A stretch of DNA of 64,000 nt from Dyella flagellata (GTDB taxonomy: Bacteria; Pseudomonadota; Gammaproteobacteria; Xanthomonadales; Rhodanobacteraceae). Position numbers and translations under genes: made by a program. The notes beneath the pieces were generated by a model. It worked only from the letters and a program-made list of their open reading frames with translations, was not told the origin of the DNA and made no database searches. Below, one piece after another: positions 54,566 through 62,858 of this stretch. Every line of letters begins with the position of its first letter. The first letter of the stretch is position 1. The stretch spans positions 389,937 through 453,936 of the forward strand of contig NZ_BSOA01000003.1 of NCBI RefSeq assembly GCF_030160275.1, written 5' to 3'.

Positions 54566-56827
54566 TCAGCTCCTGTCGAACACATCGTCTATATCCTCAT
54601 ACCCTGAGCTAGGTGGATTTGATTGCCGATGCCTAAACGGTCTTTCGGTTTCTGAGCGGTCTTCATGATAGCTATCAAGTGCAGTTTTATATGGATAGTT
54701 TTCCAATATATTGTTGATTGCGTTAGGGTCACTCAGCGTAATGCCCATGTTTTTTAAGGTCGACTCTATAAGGCCTGCCAGCTTGTCTTTTGCCCCGTCG
54801 TAATCGCCAGGTCCTGTATATGCAAAGGCATCGCTTGTTACAACGAATGAGCCGAAGTCATCTCCAATAAGATCTACGATGCGTCCTTCAAATCTTTGAG
54901 TAAGAATTTGCTTATCTGGTGTTTCACTTTTTATTATGGAAAGAATTGAGGAAAATAGCTCAATTTCAGTATCCGTAGAGACTGATGAAGTACGATCTAG
55001 CAAGAAGTCCATGACTTTTTCAGAGGTTAGAAGATTTCTCTTTAGGCTCCGTTCAATGGTTAGAAAGAAATCTTCATTTATTTCGTTTTTTTCCTCGGTA
55101 AGAATGTAATTGATGGAATCAATGTATCCCGCACATGTTTCTTCGCTAATGTTAATTAGCTTTTCATATATAGAACAAAGTTTCGCAGTGAAATAAACAT
55201 CTACGCTGACGTGCGAAGTTTCGGAAAGTTCTATAAATAGAAGTGCGCAAATTTCTCTAAGATCGATTGACTTAATAAGTTTTTCTCTGTGAAGGCTATC
55301 CACAGCGCGTAGGCATGAGAAGCTTCTTAGACTCAATATCATGTCTATAAGTAAGTTTTTATCTTTACAGAAATTTTTTAAAATGTAGTCACTTATTGAT
55401 GGATTAAAGGGCGATATGATAACTCGATCTGGATTGGTTTGAATGGTCCTATTGAGTAAGGCCCCAACTGTTACTCGGAGGCATGACGTGAAATCAACTG
55501 TGCCGGCTAAAGCAGGAAAATGAGGCCTGCGTAAATATCGCGAATATGCATTATGTAAATGACATTCGTCGATTGATTGTCCATTAAACACAACCAATTT
55601 GATAAGGGCTTTGCCATAATCATCTGTTTGATTCCTAAAGGGCATTTCCCATATGGCCGCCGGATTCTTTAGCGAATACTCGATGTAATTCCAGTAGTCA
55701 GTGGAAGGAATGTCTTTGAGCCTTGCGGGGTCTGTTATGAAGCGAACGAGGCGAGGGTTGAAATTTTTATGGGTTACTATATTTCTGTAGCGCTTGTCTA
55801 AATAAATTTCTTCAATATAAGATTGATCTAGGCAACCATAAAATAGTTGATTATAGAGAATAAAGGCCTTATCTATGTTCGTGAGGGATGAAATTGTTAC
55901 CTCAAATTCATTATTTTGGACATTGGATATATGGAATTGTTCAATTAGCTCTTTTCCTTTATTTAAGATGCTTGTCCTTGACGTTAGGACAAAACGTTTG
56001 TTTTCTTCTTTGGATATCTTTCGAATAAATTGCGTAATTTGTGAACCATCTTGATCGTTGATGGCTTGAAGATAATTGCTTCCAAGGAAGTCATCGAAAT
56101 AAAATATTTGTTTATGTTCTGGTAAATAAGCCTTGTAGGCTTCAGTAATGGTATTTATCTTTTCATATTTATAGCCCTGTTTTACATAATAAAGACACAG
56201 ATGGTTTGCTAATGTCGTTTTACCAATGCCAGGTAGTCCAGTAATGATGGCCACCTTTTTTTGTTCCAATCTCTCTAATGCTTTAGCATGATTTTTGGTT
56301 TCAACGTACAAATTTATATCATTTACAATTTCTTCTAGTGAAAAATCTCCCCTATTATTTATATCGTTATTAAGTAAGGTTGTTAATGTATTGCCTGTGG
56401 ATATCCACAACTTGTAGAACCTACGTTCAATTTCTGGATGTTTGCTCAAGATGTCATTTAAGTCTTCTTTTCCATAGATATTATTTTCATCCTTAATAAT
56501 TCCCGAGAAGGCGTCGGCTATTTGGGTTTTTTGATGTGCTGAAAGTGGGTAACTTACGGCAAATAAATATTGCGCTGAATTGAGTTTTATTGCCTTACTA
56601 GCTTCTTTTTTTAGGTGATTTAGAAATTTAGGGAAAGATGTGTTTACGGGATGCTTACATTGAAGATGGATTCTTTCGCCGGAATGCGAAAAATATCGTC
56701 CATCTATACCTTGGTCTTTTCCTGGCTTAAATCTTTCAAATTTCACGCATCTTTCACGACCAATAAGGTCAGCACACAAAATTTCAAATTCCTTATCGTT
56801 CAGAACCTTGAAGTCGTAGTCGTTCAC
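54566..56827 (-). CDS. Mrr-like nuclease fused to a STAND-type P-loop NTPase
   Basis: 753 residues in a markedly AT-rich gene. Residues 1-90 form a PD-(D/E)XK nuclease of Mrr type: Glu15, Asp42 in GKDQGIDGRY, and Gln56-Cys57-Lys58 in IHLQCKH. After a helical linker, a P-loop NTPase starts at about 175 with Walker A GLPGIGKTT (197-205), Walker B QIFYFDDFLG (Asp245-Asp246) and an Arg-containing RFVLTSRTSIL sensor. A winged-helix-like and helical C-terminal part (about 330-753) has no recognised repeats. This order, nuclease-STAND-sensor, is that of anti-phage STAND proteins (Avs-like and nSTAND3 families). Defence function is inference. Confidence 0.78.
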   Translation of the reverse strand: MNDYDFKVLNDKEFEILCADLIGRERCVKFERFKPGKDQGIDGRYFSHSGERIHLQCKHPVNTSFPKFLNHLKKEASKAIKLNSAQYLFAVSYPLSAHQKTQIADAFSGIIKDENNIYGKEDLNDILSKHPEIERRFYKLWISTGNTLTTLLNNDINNRGDFSLEEIVNDINLYVETKNHAKALERLEQKKVAIITGLPGIGKTTLANHLCLYYVKQGYKYEKINTITEAYKAYLPEHKQIFYFDDFLGSNYLQAINDQDGSQITQFIRKISKEENKRFVLTSRTSILNKGKELIEQFHISNVQNNEFEVTISSLTNIDKAFILYNQLFYGCLDQSYIEEIYLDKRYRNIVTHKNFNPRLVRFITDPARLKDIPSTDYWNYIEYSLKNPAAIWEMPFRNQTDDYGKALIKLVVFNGQSIDECHLHNAYSRYLRRPHFPALAGTVDFTSCLRVTVGALLNRTIQTNPDRVIISPFNPSISDYILKNFCKDKNLLIDMILSLRSFSCLRAVDSLHREKLIKSIDLREICALLFIELSETSHVSVDVYFTAKLCSIYEKLINISEETCAGYIDSINYILTEEKNEINEDFFLTIERSLKRNLLTSEKVMDFLLDRTSSVSTDTEIELFSSILSIIKSETPDKQILTQRFEGRIVDLIGDDFGSFVVTSDAFAYTGPGDYDGAKDKLAGLIESTLKNMGITLSDPNAINNILENYPYKTALDSYHEDRSETERPFRHRQSNPPSSGYEDIDDVFDRS

Positions 56828-57028
56828 AACTATTCCCCGTGTATTTAAATCGATAAGTATTGACGCTTTAGAAAGCTACTAGAAAATAACGTGATTAGAC
56901 ACCTTCAAGATTTTCTATGTCCATATAAATTTGATGCTGTCCACGCCCGTCCGCACATTGAAGAGTTAAATGAGAAGTGCTTAGATTTTTTTTCGTTTTA
57001 GGAGCTCGCTTTTACCATCTTCGGCTCC

Positions 57029-57583
57029 CTATTTGTCGAAAAGTCGATTGATCACTGTCGTGAGCCAATCGAACTGTTGAAATAGCATGCCGACAGAATA
57101 GGCTCGTTGATCAATGAGGTGGGAGACGTCGTTCCTTAATGCAACGACGACCCGCCATGATCGATGATCCTCGGTGACGATGCCATTGCGCTTGATCAGC
57201 CATTCAACAGCATTGGAAAAGTTTTTGACCTGCTTGAGTTCCGCGCCAAGCGAGAGGCATTTGGCACGTGCTGCAGTTTCGGCTACACGAATGAACTGGT
57301 CTGCGCTTAACGCAAGGATGGGGTAGAAGAAAAGTCCGTAAAGCAGCATGCCTCGCGTCGCCTCGAACAATCGGACCACTTCCGGTGGAACCTTTTCGTC
57401 GAGTCGAAACTCATTCACGGCATCAAACCATGCTTTGTGATGATCAGTATGCGTGGTAGACAGCACTGTCGTGCGCATGAGCGGGTCGATATCGAGCCAG
57501 TTATTAGGCTCAAGGGTCCGGAAGCCGAGTTTGCGATCGGTATTCATGTTGTCGGGAGCTTCGGTGGACAAGCGAATATTCAT
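57029..57583 (-). CDS. Small protein with HEPN-type RNxxxH motif
   Basis: 184 residues, mostly helical. Arg150 to His155 read RNDVSH, the RNxxxH motif of HEPN domains, in the middle of the predicted last helices (VVVALRNDVSHLIDQRAYS). A hydrophobic helix (GMLLYGLFFYPILALSA) precedes. HEPN proteins of this layout are often RNases in toxin or defence systems, but some DUF4145-like members are inactive. ATG 57583 is used; an ATG 12 codons later is possible. It lies about 200 bases upstream of the nuclease-NTPase gene on the same strand. Confidence 0.6.
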   Translation of the reverse strand: MNIRLSTEAPDNMNTDRKLGFRTLEPNNWLDIDPLMRTTVLSTTHTDHHKAWFDAVNEFRLDEKVPPEVVRLFEATRGMLLYGLFFYPILALSADQFIRVAETAARAKCLSLGAELKQVKNFSNAVEWLIKRNGIVTEDHRSWRVVVALRNDVSHLIDQRAYSVGMLFQQFDWLTTVINRLFDK

Positions 57584-57732
57584 CTGTCAACCTGGAAAAT
57601 TACTCACGGTGGTCATGGGCCGGAGTCGTCGCGCGCCGCCGATATGGGGCGCTTTGATAAGGGGCGGATCGGACTTTGTCCAACAAATTTCCTATTTCAA
57701 GGCTTTTTCACCCTTCTATAAATGAGGCGCCG

Positions 57733-58005
57733 TCAGGCGGCATGTTTCTTTGCTTGGACATACGCGCGTAAGACTGCGTTAATTCTCGTTTGATAACCGG
57801 CGCCGCCTTGTTCAAACCATTCCAAAACATCGGCATCTAGCCGCAGGGTTTTTTGGACCTTTACGGGCCTATACATTTTTCCAGTTTCTTTGAACCAATC
57901 CGCTGAACGTTGCGGAATGTCTGAGTAGTCAATTTTTTCATCAGGAAGCTCACCTAGCTCTTTGAGCATGGCAAGCTGTTCATGGGTAAGTTGGATCGCT
58001 TTCAT
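57733..58005 (-). CDS. brnA: BrnA-family antitoxin
   Basis: 90 residues. The C-terminal ribbon-helix-helix is seen in VQKTLRLDADVLEWFEQGGAGYQTRINAVLRAYV, in pieces, which is the BrnA signature. BrnA neutralises BrnT and represses the operon. Its ATG lies 26 bases inside the end of brnT, the usual overlapping arrangement, with the toxin gene first. Confidence 0.9.
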   Translation of the reverse strand: MKAIQLTHEQLAMLKELGELPDEKIDYSDIPQRSADWFKETGKMYRPVKVQKTLRLDADVLEWFEQGGAGYQTRINAVLRAYVQAKKHAA

Positions 58006-58273
58006 AGTTCCTCCTTTCGCTGCTATCGGCCTTACGTGCGGAGATGATCCTTATATGCTCGACCGAATCTATCCATTCGATGGTGTGGGAAACAATGACA
58101 ACCGTCTGTCCAAACAGACTGCCTATGGTGTCGTATCTCAGTTCACCATTTTCCTCATAGGAATCACTTGTTCTGCATAACGGGTCTTCGAAAACATGTT
58201 GAGCAAGATCAAATGAAAGCTTATGAGCACGTCGGTTTTTTTGGTCTTTATTGGGGTCCCATGTGATTGGCAT
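57980..58273 (-). CDS. brnT: BrnT-family toxin (DUF497 RNase)
   Basis: 97 residues of the DUF497 family: ITWDPNKDQKNRRAHKLSFDLAQHVFEDP, in pieces, and the C-terminal RIISARKADSSERRNYE, which are the family's defining ends. BrnT is an RNase that blocks growth, and BrnA binds it. Intact in frame. Tandem TTGTAGTTACA repeats upstream are the likely operator. Confidence 0.92.
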   Translation of the reverse strand: MPITWDPNKDQKNRRAHKLSFDLAQHVFEDPLCRTSDSYEENGELRYDTIGSLFGQTVVIVSHTIEWIDSVEHIRIISARKADSSERRNYESDPTYP

Positions 58274-58288
58274 GTCCCTTACCTTCGT

Positions 58289-58313
58289 TTGTAGTTACAA
58301 TATTGTAGTTACA
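58289..58313. promoter_or_regulatory. Tandem TTGTAGTTACA repeats upstream of brnT, candidate operator
   Basis: Two identical 11-base copies, 58289-58299 and 58303-58313, are spaced 14 bases apart start to start. They begin 16 bases before the brnT ATG on the minus strand. BrnA represses its own promoter in known systems, so this is the likely binding site. Confidence 0.6.
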
Positions 58314-58491
58314 TCGCCCCGTCAAGGTTAGACGTTCAGTTTCGCCCCTGGGAGCGTTTCAGGCGCACTTGATATGTTGCGATCGCCCGGTTGCCTGGTC
58401 GGATGGGAACGGCTGGCCCGCCATTCGCCCGCTGGTCGTGGATTGGCTGGTACCCCGTCTTAGAGCGACCGAGTTGCGCACGTTAAGGTAT

Positions 58492-58710
58492 TCATATGTG
58501 TCCAGGACGGACGCCAACTGGCAGGGAGCGCATGGGGCGACCTGCAATGCTTTTGCGCAATGCATCATTATTTGACACGTTATGCAAACGTATTGCGTGC
58601 TCAGTCGAAGGAGCCTGCCCAGGTCTGCAGCGGAAGGGGTCGTTCCCGTCAAGCTTGATGACGGCGATGAAACTGTCATCGAATTTGGATGTGCGAACGA
58701 GGTACGGCAC
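58492..58710 (-). CDS. Possible small protein, unknown
   Basis: 72 codons starting with GTG 58710 behind AGGAGG, which is only 4-5 bases away. The product (PYLVRTSKFDDSFIAVIKLDG and so on) has a plausible protein composition but no recognised motif. Overlapping frames are open as well. The call depends on the strong ribosome-binding site. Confidence 0.35.
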   Translation of the reverse strand: MPYLVRTSKFDDSFIAVIKLDGNDPFRCRPGQAPSTEHAIRLHNVSNNDALRKSIAGRPMRSLPVGVRPGHI

Positions 58711-58763
58711 ACCAGCCTCCTGGTAGGTGTGCCGTAAAGAAGCATCATTGATGCGCGATCAAC

Positions 58764-59084
58764 TTATTTGTCGCGCTCAGCCTGAAGCAGGTCATCGCCA
58801 TACCGGCGAAGGAAGTACAACGCTGCACGTAGACCGTTCACTTGCGTTGGGCTGAATGGCCATAGGGTGGGGTCGGTTACCCTGTCAGCTAGTCTCGTTC
58901 GGCGATGGGCGTTGCTGTGCCTCAAGAGATTCCGAATGACTCCCATCGCCAGTGAAGCACCTGCGATTCTCATCAGAGATATATGCTCTTTGGTCGGCTC
59001 AGGGTATAGGTGGAGATGGTGCTCGTCGACGAGCCAGAAGGGTTCAGATGTATGTGCGTGTGCCGTATGCTTTGTAGTAGCCAT
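58764..59084 (-). CDS. Uncharacterised small protein
   Basis: 106 residues. ATG 59084 has GAGG 9 bases upstream; a TTG two codons earlier is in frame. The sequence holds HHLHLYPEPTKEHISLMRIAGASLAMGVIRNLL and ends LRAALYFLRRYGDDLLQAERDK. No family is recognised. It is an orphan between brnTA and the patatin-like gene. Confidence 0.5.
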   Translation of the reverse strand: MATTKHTAHAHTSEPFWLVDEHHLHLYPEPTKEHISLMRIAGASLAMGVIRNLLRHSNAHRRTRLADRVTDPTLWPFSPTQVNGLRAALYFLRRYGDDLLQAERDK

Positions 59085-59654
59085 GATCAACGTCCTCGTT
59101 GGTGATGGTTAGCGGGTCGTACGAGTCCTACCTCGTGCGATCCGCGCTTTTTTCACTGCATTGCTGCAATGGTCCCCGGCGTAGCCCGTAATCAGACTGG
59201 CGCCTGTGACGCCCCCAACGTAACAGATGGCGTTATTGTGCGATGTAGGTGTTTACCGTCTTGATGTGTGCGTTATGGCATGAAGTGCAAAACCATGACT
59301 GCTAAAAGTTAGAGTGACTCACTATGGTCGATAAACTAACCATATTCGATCCTGCCGAACTGCTTCAGGACGATGAGACCATTGCGAATTGAATATCCTT
59401 GATCCCGATCTGGTAACCAAACCGCACACGGCCTAATCCAAGCCGATGCCTCCTAGGCGAGCAATGCACAACTTCATCCATTCGGCCGACCTAGCGCTGC
59501 ATGAGCGAAAGTTCGGATCAAGGTACCGGCCGCTTTGCAGTGTTGTAGGCGGCAGAGGCGAGCCTGCGAAGTGGCAGAAGCGACCGAATTAACCGGCGCG
59601 CCCTCGTCTTAGGCTTCCAATCCCTTTACCATGCGTGGACGGACGGAGGGGGCC
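59085..59654. other. Stretch without complete genes inside the island
   Basis: About 570 bases. Apart from the antidote stub at 59324-59392 I see no supported gene. No repeat or RNA structure stood out. Confidence 0.5.
59324..59392 (+). pseudogene. N-terminal remnant of an addiction-module antidote (HigA-like)
   Basis: A 22-codon frame encodes VDKLTIFDPAELLQDDETIA and then stops. The opening DKLTxFDPAExLxxDExIA is the start of the addiction-module antidote family found with HigB/RelE-type toxins, whose members have about 95 residues. The rest of the antidote and any toxin gene are missing. I judge it a stub. Confidence 0.45.
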
Positions 59655-59897
59655 ATGGGGCAGAACGAAGGGAATGCACAGTCGCGTCGATTGATGGAGA
59701 ACCTCGGTAGGTTGGTGGACGGGAATCATGCTCGAACCCATGAGCTTCAGGCTACTGGTTTGAGTGAGGACACCTATCCTGTCAATGCATGGGCAACCTG
59801 GCGATTTGGGCACGACCCACGCTCTCGCAGCGTGCATGGCAATGGGGCTGTGACCACCCATTTGGGCTTTGACATGGACGCTTTCGAGGAGCGATGA
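59655..59897 (+). CDS. Possible small protein, unknown
   Basis: 80 codons from ATG 59655, with GGAGGGGG 4-5 bases upstream. The product contains NLGRLVDGNHARTHELQATGLSEDTYPVN and ends FDMDAFEER. No known motif. The ribosome-binding site supports it; length and isolation leave doubt. Confidence 0.35.
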   Translation: MGQNEGNAQSRRLMENLGRLVDGNHARTHELQATGLSEDTYPVNAWATWRFGHDPRSRSVHGNGAVTTHLGFDMDAFEER

Positions 59898-60032
59898 CGG
59901 TAGTCCAGCCATGTGCAGCCGATGTCAACGTCGGACGGCTATACGGTCGACGCAACCCAAGGCGCAAATCGGTGCTGACCGATACGTTATGAGTTAATCA
60001 AAGGTTGATAAACCAATGATAAGGGGTCATTG

Positions 60033-62348
60033 ATGAGAGTCTTGTGGAAGAACTTCACCAAGTCGTTAATTTTGATTATGCCATTGATCATTATGGCGAT
60101 TGTGCCAATCCTGGCGCTTGGTATGTGGCAAGGCGAAGAAATTCTCAACAACGTGTGGTCGTTGCGATCGGCTGCCTATCTCCAATTCATTGTCTTTCCG
60201 TACCTGTTCTGTATGTTTTCATCTGCGGCGCGTCTGGTTCTTTATGCGCGGGCAGGTTTGCAGTATTCGCCCGGCCTATTGAGTTGGATGGATGGCCATA
60301 GGCTGCTTATATCGTCTGTAATCGGTTTCGGTACAGCACTGTTGGCGCTTCTTCCGCTATGTACCTTTAAGGTAACCCATGGCTTTTCCTTGTCCTTCAA
60401 TGGCGGCTTCGTTGACAGATGGTTTTACTGGACAGGTGTGTTTATCCTATTGATTATTGGGTCCGGCTTGATTGTCCAGTGGCGAGTAAGTCTTTCTCCG
60501 ACACACTGGATAATTCGATGTATCTTTAATGCAAAAGTTATTTATTTTGTTTTCGCTTTCACAACCTATATGGAATTTGTTTACTTTCAACATCTAAGCA
60601 TGGCCGACCGCGAGCACAGGCACGCGGCTCAAATGGAAGGCCTTGCTTTTTTGGGAGTGCTGATCGCGGTTGCCTCTATCCTGCCAAAAATCAAATTGAA
60701 GTCGGCGAACCAAGGCGGACAATCAGCGCAGATAAACCCGACAATAGGAAGCTTGCTAAGCGAGTGGCGTTCGATTGTATTGGCCGTGCTCATCCTTTTG
60801 TTATTCGCGTGGTTTCCTTTGCAAAGCGGGTTGCTACTTGGCTCATTGCTGGTCTTGATTGCCGGTATAGGCGCGTGGGTTGTGCTGGCCGCCTTGGTAT
60901 GGTCTTGGCTGCTGTTTGTTCCGCGCCGCATTATTCGATTCGTTTTGCTGGCACTTGTAGGGATTGGTATTGGTCTTGCAACGTATACCACTCGCATGCT
61001 GGTTGCAGATCAGGTGAACAAGGTTGTTCACGGAGCCGCACAGGGATCGGGAGTGCCTGAGGATCAGCGCATTTCGATTGCGGACGACTACGCGGCGTGG
61101 AATGGCGAGAGCTCGAATTCATCACTGCCGACTATCATCATCCTCGCAGAGGGCGGCGGAATTCGCGGGGCGTATTGGACGGTGTCGGGGCTGCAGGACT
61201 TCAGCTCGCCTTTTATCGATTTGATGTCCAGAACTTATGCGATTATCGGCGTCTCCGGAGGAGCGCTCGGATCTACTACCTTTATGGCCAATTACCTTGC
61301 CAGTCGACGGGCGTACCAGGCAGACCCGTCGGCTTTCAAGGCGCCCATGAACCCTTCCAATTTTGCAGGGGGCGTATCCAGGCGGGAGTTGCTGAGCGAC
61401 TTCATTGCGCCATGGCTTGCGCGCATGCTGTCCACGGGAATTCCGCAAAAATTCATCCCGGTCTTGCTCTTTTCCTCAAAAGGACAGACTTTGCAGGATG
61501 CTTGGTACAATGCGCTGACATGTCATGACGACGCTTCCAATCGGGGATCGATTTCGGCGGCGAGCTGCCAGGACGTGGGGCAGATCTTGAAGGCTCCCAT
61601 GGCGCAATTTCCCAAGGATGTCGATGGGCGCCACCTGCCTCGATTGATATTTGTCGCTACCCATGTTGGGAGTGGAAAACGTCTTCTTTTTTCATCCGTC
61701 AGCTTTCAGAAGAGCGATTTTCCGGATGCGTTGCTGATGGAAACATTGGCGCCCCGCAGTGTCACGCTATTGTCCGCTACGCACACGAGTGCGCGTTTTC
61801 CGTTTGTCAGTCCGCCGGGCGAACTCGTCGACGCTGATGGGAAAGTGGCAGGTCGTGTGGTGGATGGGGGCGTACATGACGTGTCCGGCGCACAAACGGC
61901 ATTGGATCTGGTGCGATCCATTTCGCGCGGAAACAAGAAGGATTTTCATCCCATCATCGTTGACCTCGACAATGATCCGGAAGATAGTGCGCCGGCTGAA
62001 GATCAGAGCTCAAATATGCAGGGAATCGGTGAGTTGCAAACGATCATCTCTGCCATTAGTCATTCGCATAACGACCAGAGCGCTCTGGCGAAGCATGAGC
62101 TTCTAGCCCTAGTTTGTGACCTTAAAGGTGGTTACTTGTCGCTGAAAGTGGATAAAGAGAAAGCGGGACCAATCGGTCTTGGTTGGACACTGTCGCAGAG
62201 CACTGGCAATGTCCTCACTAGAGCGATGATGCAAGATGATGCATTTCTAGTTTCAGACCACGCGAACGGTACAACGCCGGCATCAGCCATGGCGCAGTTG
62301 GTTGATGGTGCGAAAAGGAGTTGTGAAGATGGTGAGTCACGGCGTTAA
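60033..62348 (+). CDS. Polytopic membrane protein with C-terminal patatin-like lipase domain
   Basis: 771 residues. About nine membrane helices fill residues 10-335. A patatin domain follows: oxyanion-hole motif GGGIRG (374-379), nucleophile elbow GVSGG with Ser408, and the dyad Asp611 in VVDGGVHD. All catalytic elements are present, so it should be an active serine acyl hydrolase facing one side of the inner membrane. Substrate unknown. ATG 60033 has AAGGGG 8 bases upstream. Moderate G+C sets it between the AT-rich genes and the backbone. It is last in the island before the right repeat. Confidence 0.85.
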   Translation: MRVLWKNFTKSLILIMPLIIMAIVPILALGMWQGEEILNNVWSLRSAAYLQFIVFPYLFCMFSSAARLVLYARAGLQYSPGLLSWMDGHRLLISSVIGFGTALLALLPLCTFKVTHGFSLSFNGGFVDRWFYWTGVFILLIIGSGLIVQWRVSLSPTHWIIRCIFNAKVIYFVFAFTTYMEFVYFQHLSMADREHRHAAQMEGLAFLGVLIAVASILPKIKLKSANQGGQSAQINPTIGSLLSEWRSIVLAVLILLLFAWFPLQSGLLLGSLLVLIAGIGAWVVLAALVWSWLLFVPRRIIRFVLLALVGIGIGLATYTTRMLVADQVNKVVHGAAQGSGVPEDQRISIADDYAAWNGESSNSSLPTIIILAEGGGIRGAYWTVSGLQDFSSPFIDLMSRTYAIIGVSGGALGSTTFMANYLASRRAYQADPSAFKAPMNPSNFAGGVSRRELLSDFIAPWLARMLSTGIPQKFIPVLLFSSKGQTLQDAWYNALTCHDDASNRGSISAASCQDVGQILKAPMAQFPKDVDGRHLPRLIFVATHVGSGKRLLFSSVSFQKSDFPDALLMETLAPRSVTLLSATHTSARFPFVSPPGELVDADGKVAGRVVDGGVHDVSGAQTALDLVRSISRGNKKDFHPIIVDLDNDPEDSAPAEDQSSNMQGIGELQTIISAISHSHNDQSALAKHELLALVCDLKGGYLSLKVDKEKAGPIGLGWTLSQSTGNVLTRAMMQDDAFLVSDHANGTTPASAMAQLVDGAKRSCEDGESRR

Positions 62349-62461
62349 GTAATTCATCGTTGAAGAATCAAGTTAGCTGCTTGGCTTTTTCGATTGGGAA
62401 AAGATGCGTGGTAACTACGCGAATCGGAAGTCTGGGGGGCTGGAAGGCCATTGTCTAGGAG

Positions 62462-62562
62462 GGGTTGACTCCATTCCAGTCTCCACCACCCATAAAGACG
62501 TCCATCTGGGCGTTTCTTTATGGTGGCGTAGAGGGTAGTCTTGATGAGAGCCCATTCGGTTA
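62462..62562 (+). repeat. Right att-like repeat, diverged copy of the tRNA-Ser tail and flank
   Basis: The sequence reads like a degraded tRNA end (GGTTGACTCCATTCCAGTCT, then CCACC), followed by the terminator-like ACGTCCATCTGGGCGTTT and TTTATGGTGGCG, AGAGGGTAGT, TGATGAGAGCCCATTCGGTT. It matches 53157-53255 in order. This marks the probable right end of the island. The 62349-62858 stretch holds no other supported feature. Confidence 0.6.
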
Positions 62563-62858
62563 CGTTCAGGCCCTTAAAGACGCGGCTGGAAAATGCGGTG
62601 GAGATGGGTGATGGAAACCACGCTTGTAGTATTCGGCAAGGAAAATCTCTCATGTTGGTGCGGGAAGTGCTTGACAGAAGTAAAAATTCCGCCAGTGTCA
62701 AAGCAATTCCTGGTATCCGATGGTCTTCCCGTGGTCGGCGATTGGACGATGACGTTCAATGTCGGTGGCGACCAGCTATATGCGAGACGGTATGCTTTGA
62801 GGCCTTGGGGCTGGCGCCCTGAACACAGCCACTTTGCGGTAAAGCGCTGCTCACTACA

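Larger units (their letters stand above)
53182..62562. mobile_element. Candidate tRNA-Ser-linked genomic island (integrase not found)
   Basis: The 9.4-kb stretch starts at the tRNA 3' end and ends at a diverged copy of the tRNA tail. Its content differs from the backbone: AT-rich genes (21 of 60 bases G or C in 55021-55080), a nuclease-NTPase, an RNxxxH protein, a toxin-antitoxin pair, antitoxin remnants and orphan genes. No integrase, excisionase or transposase is visible, so it is either decayed or was mobilised by an element now lost. Confidence 0.55.
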
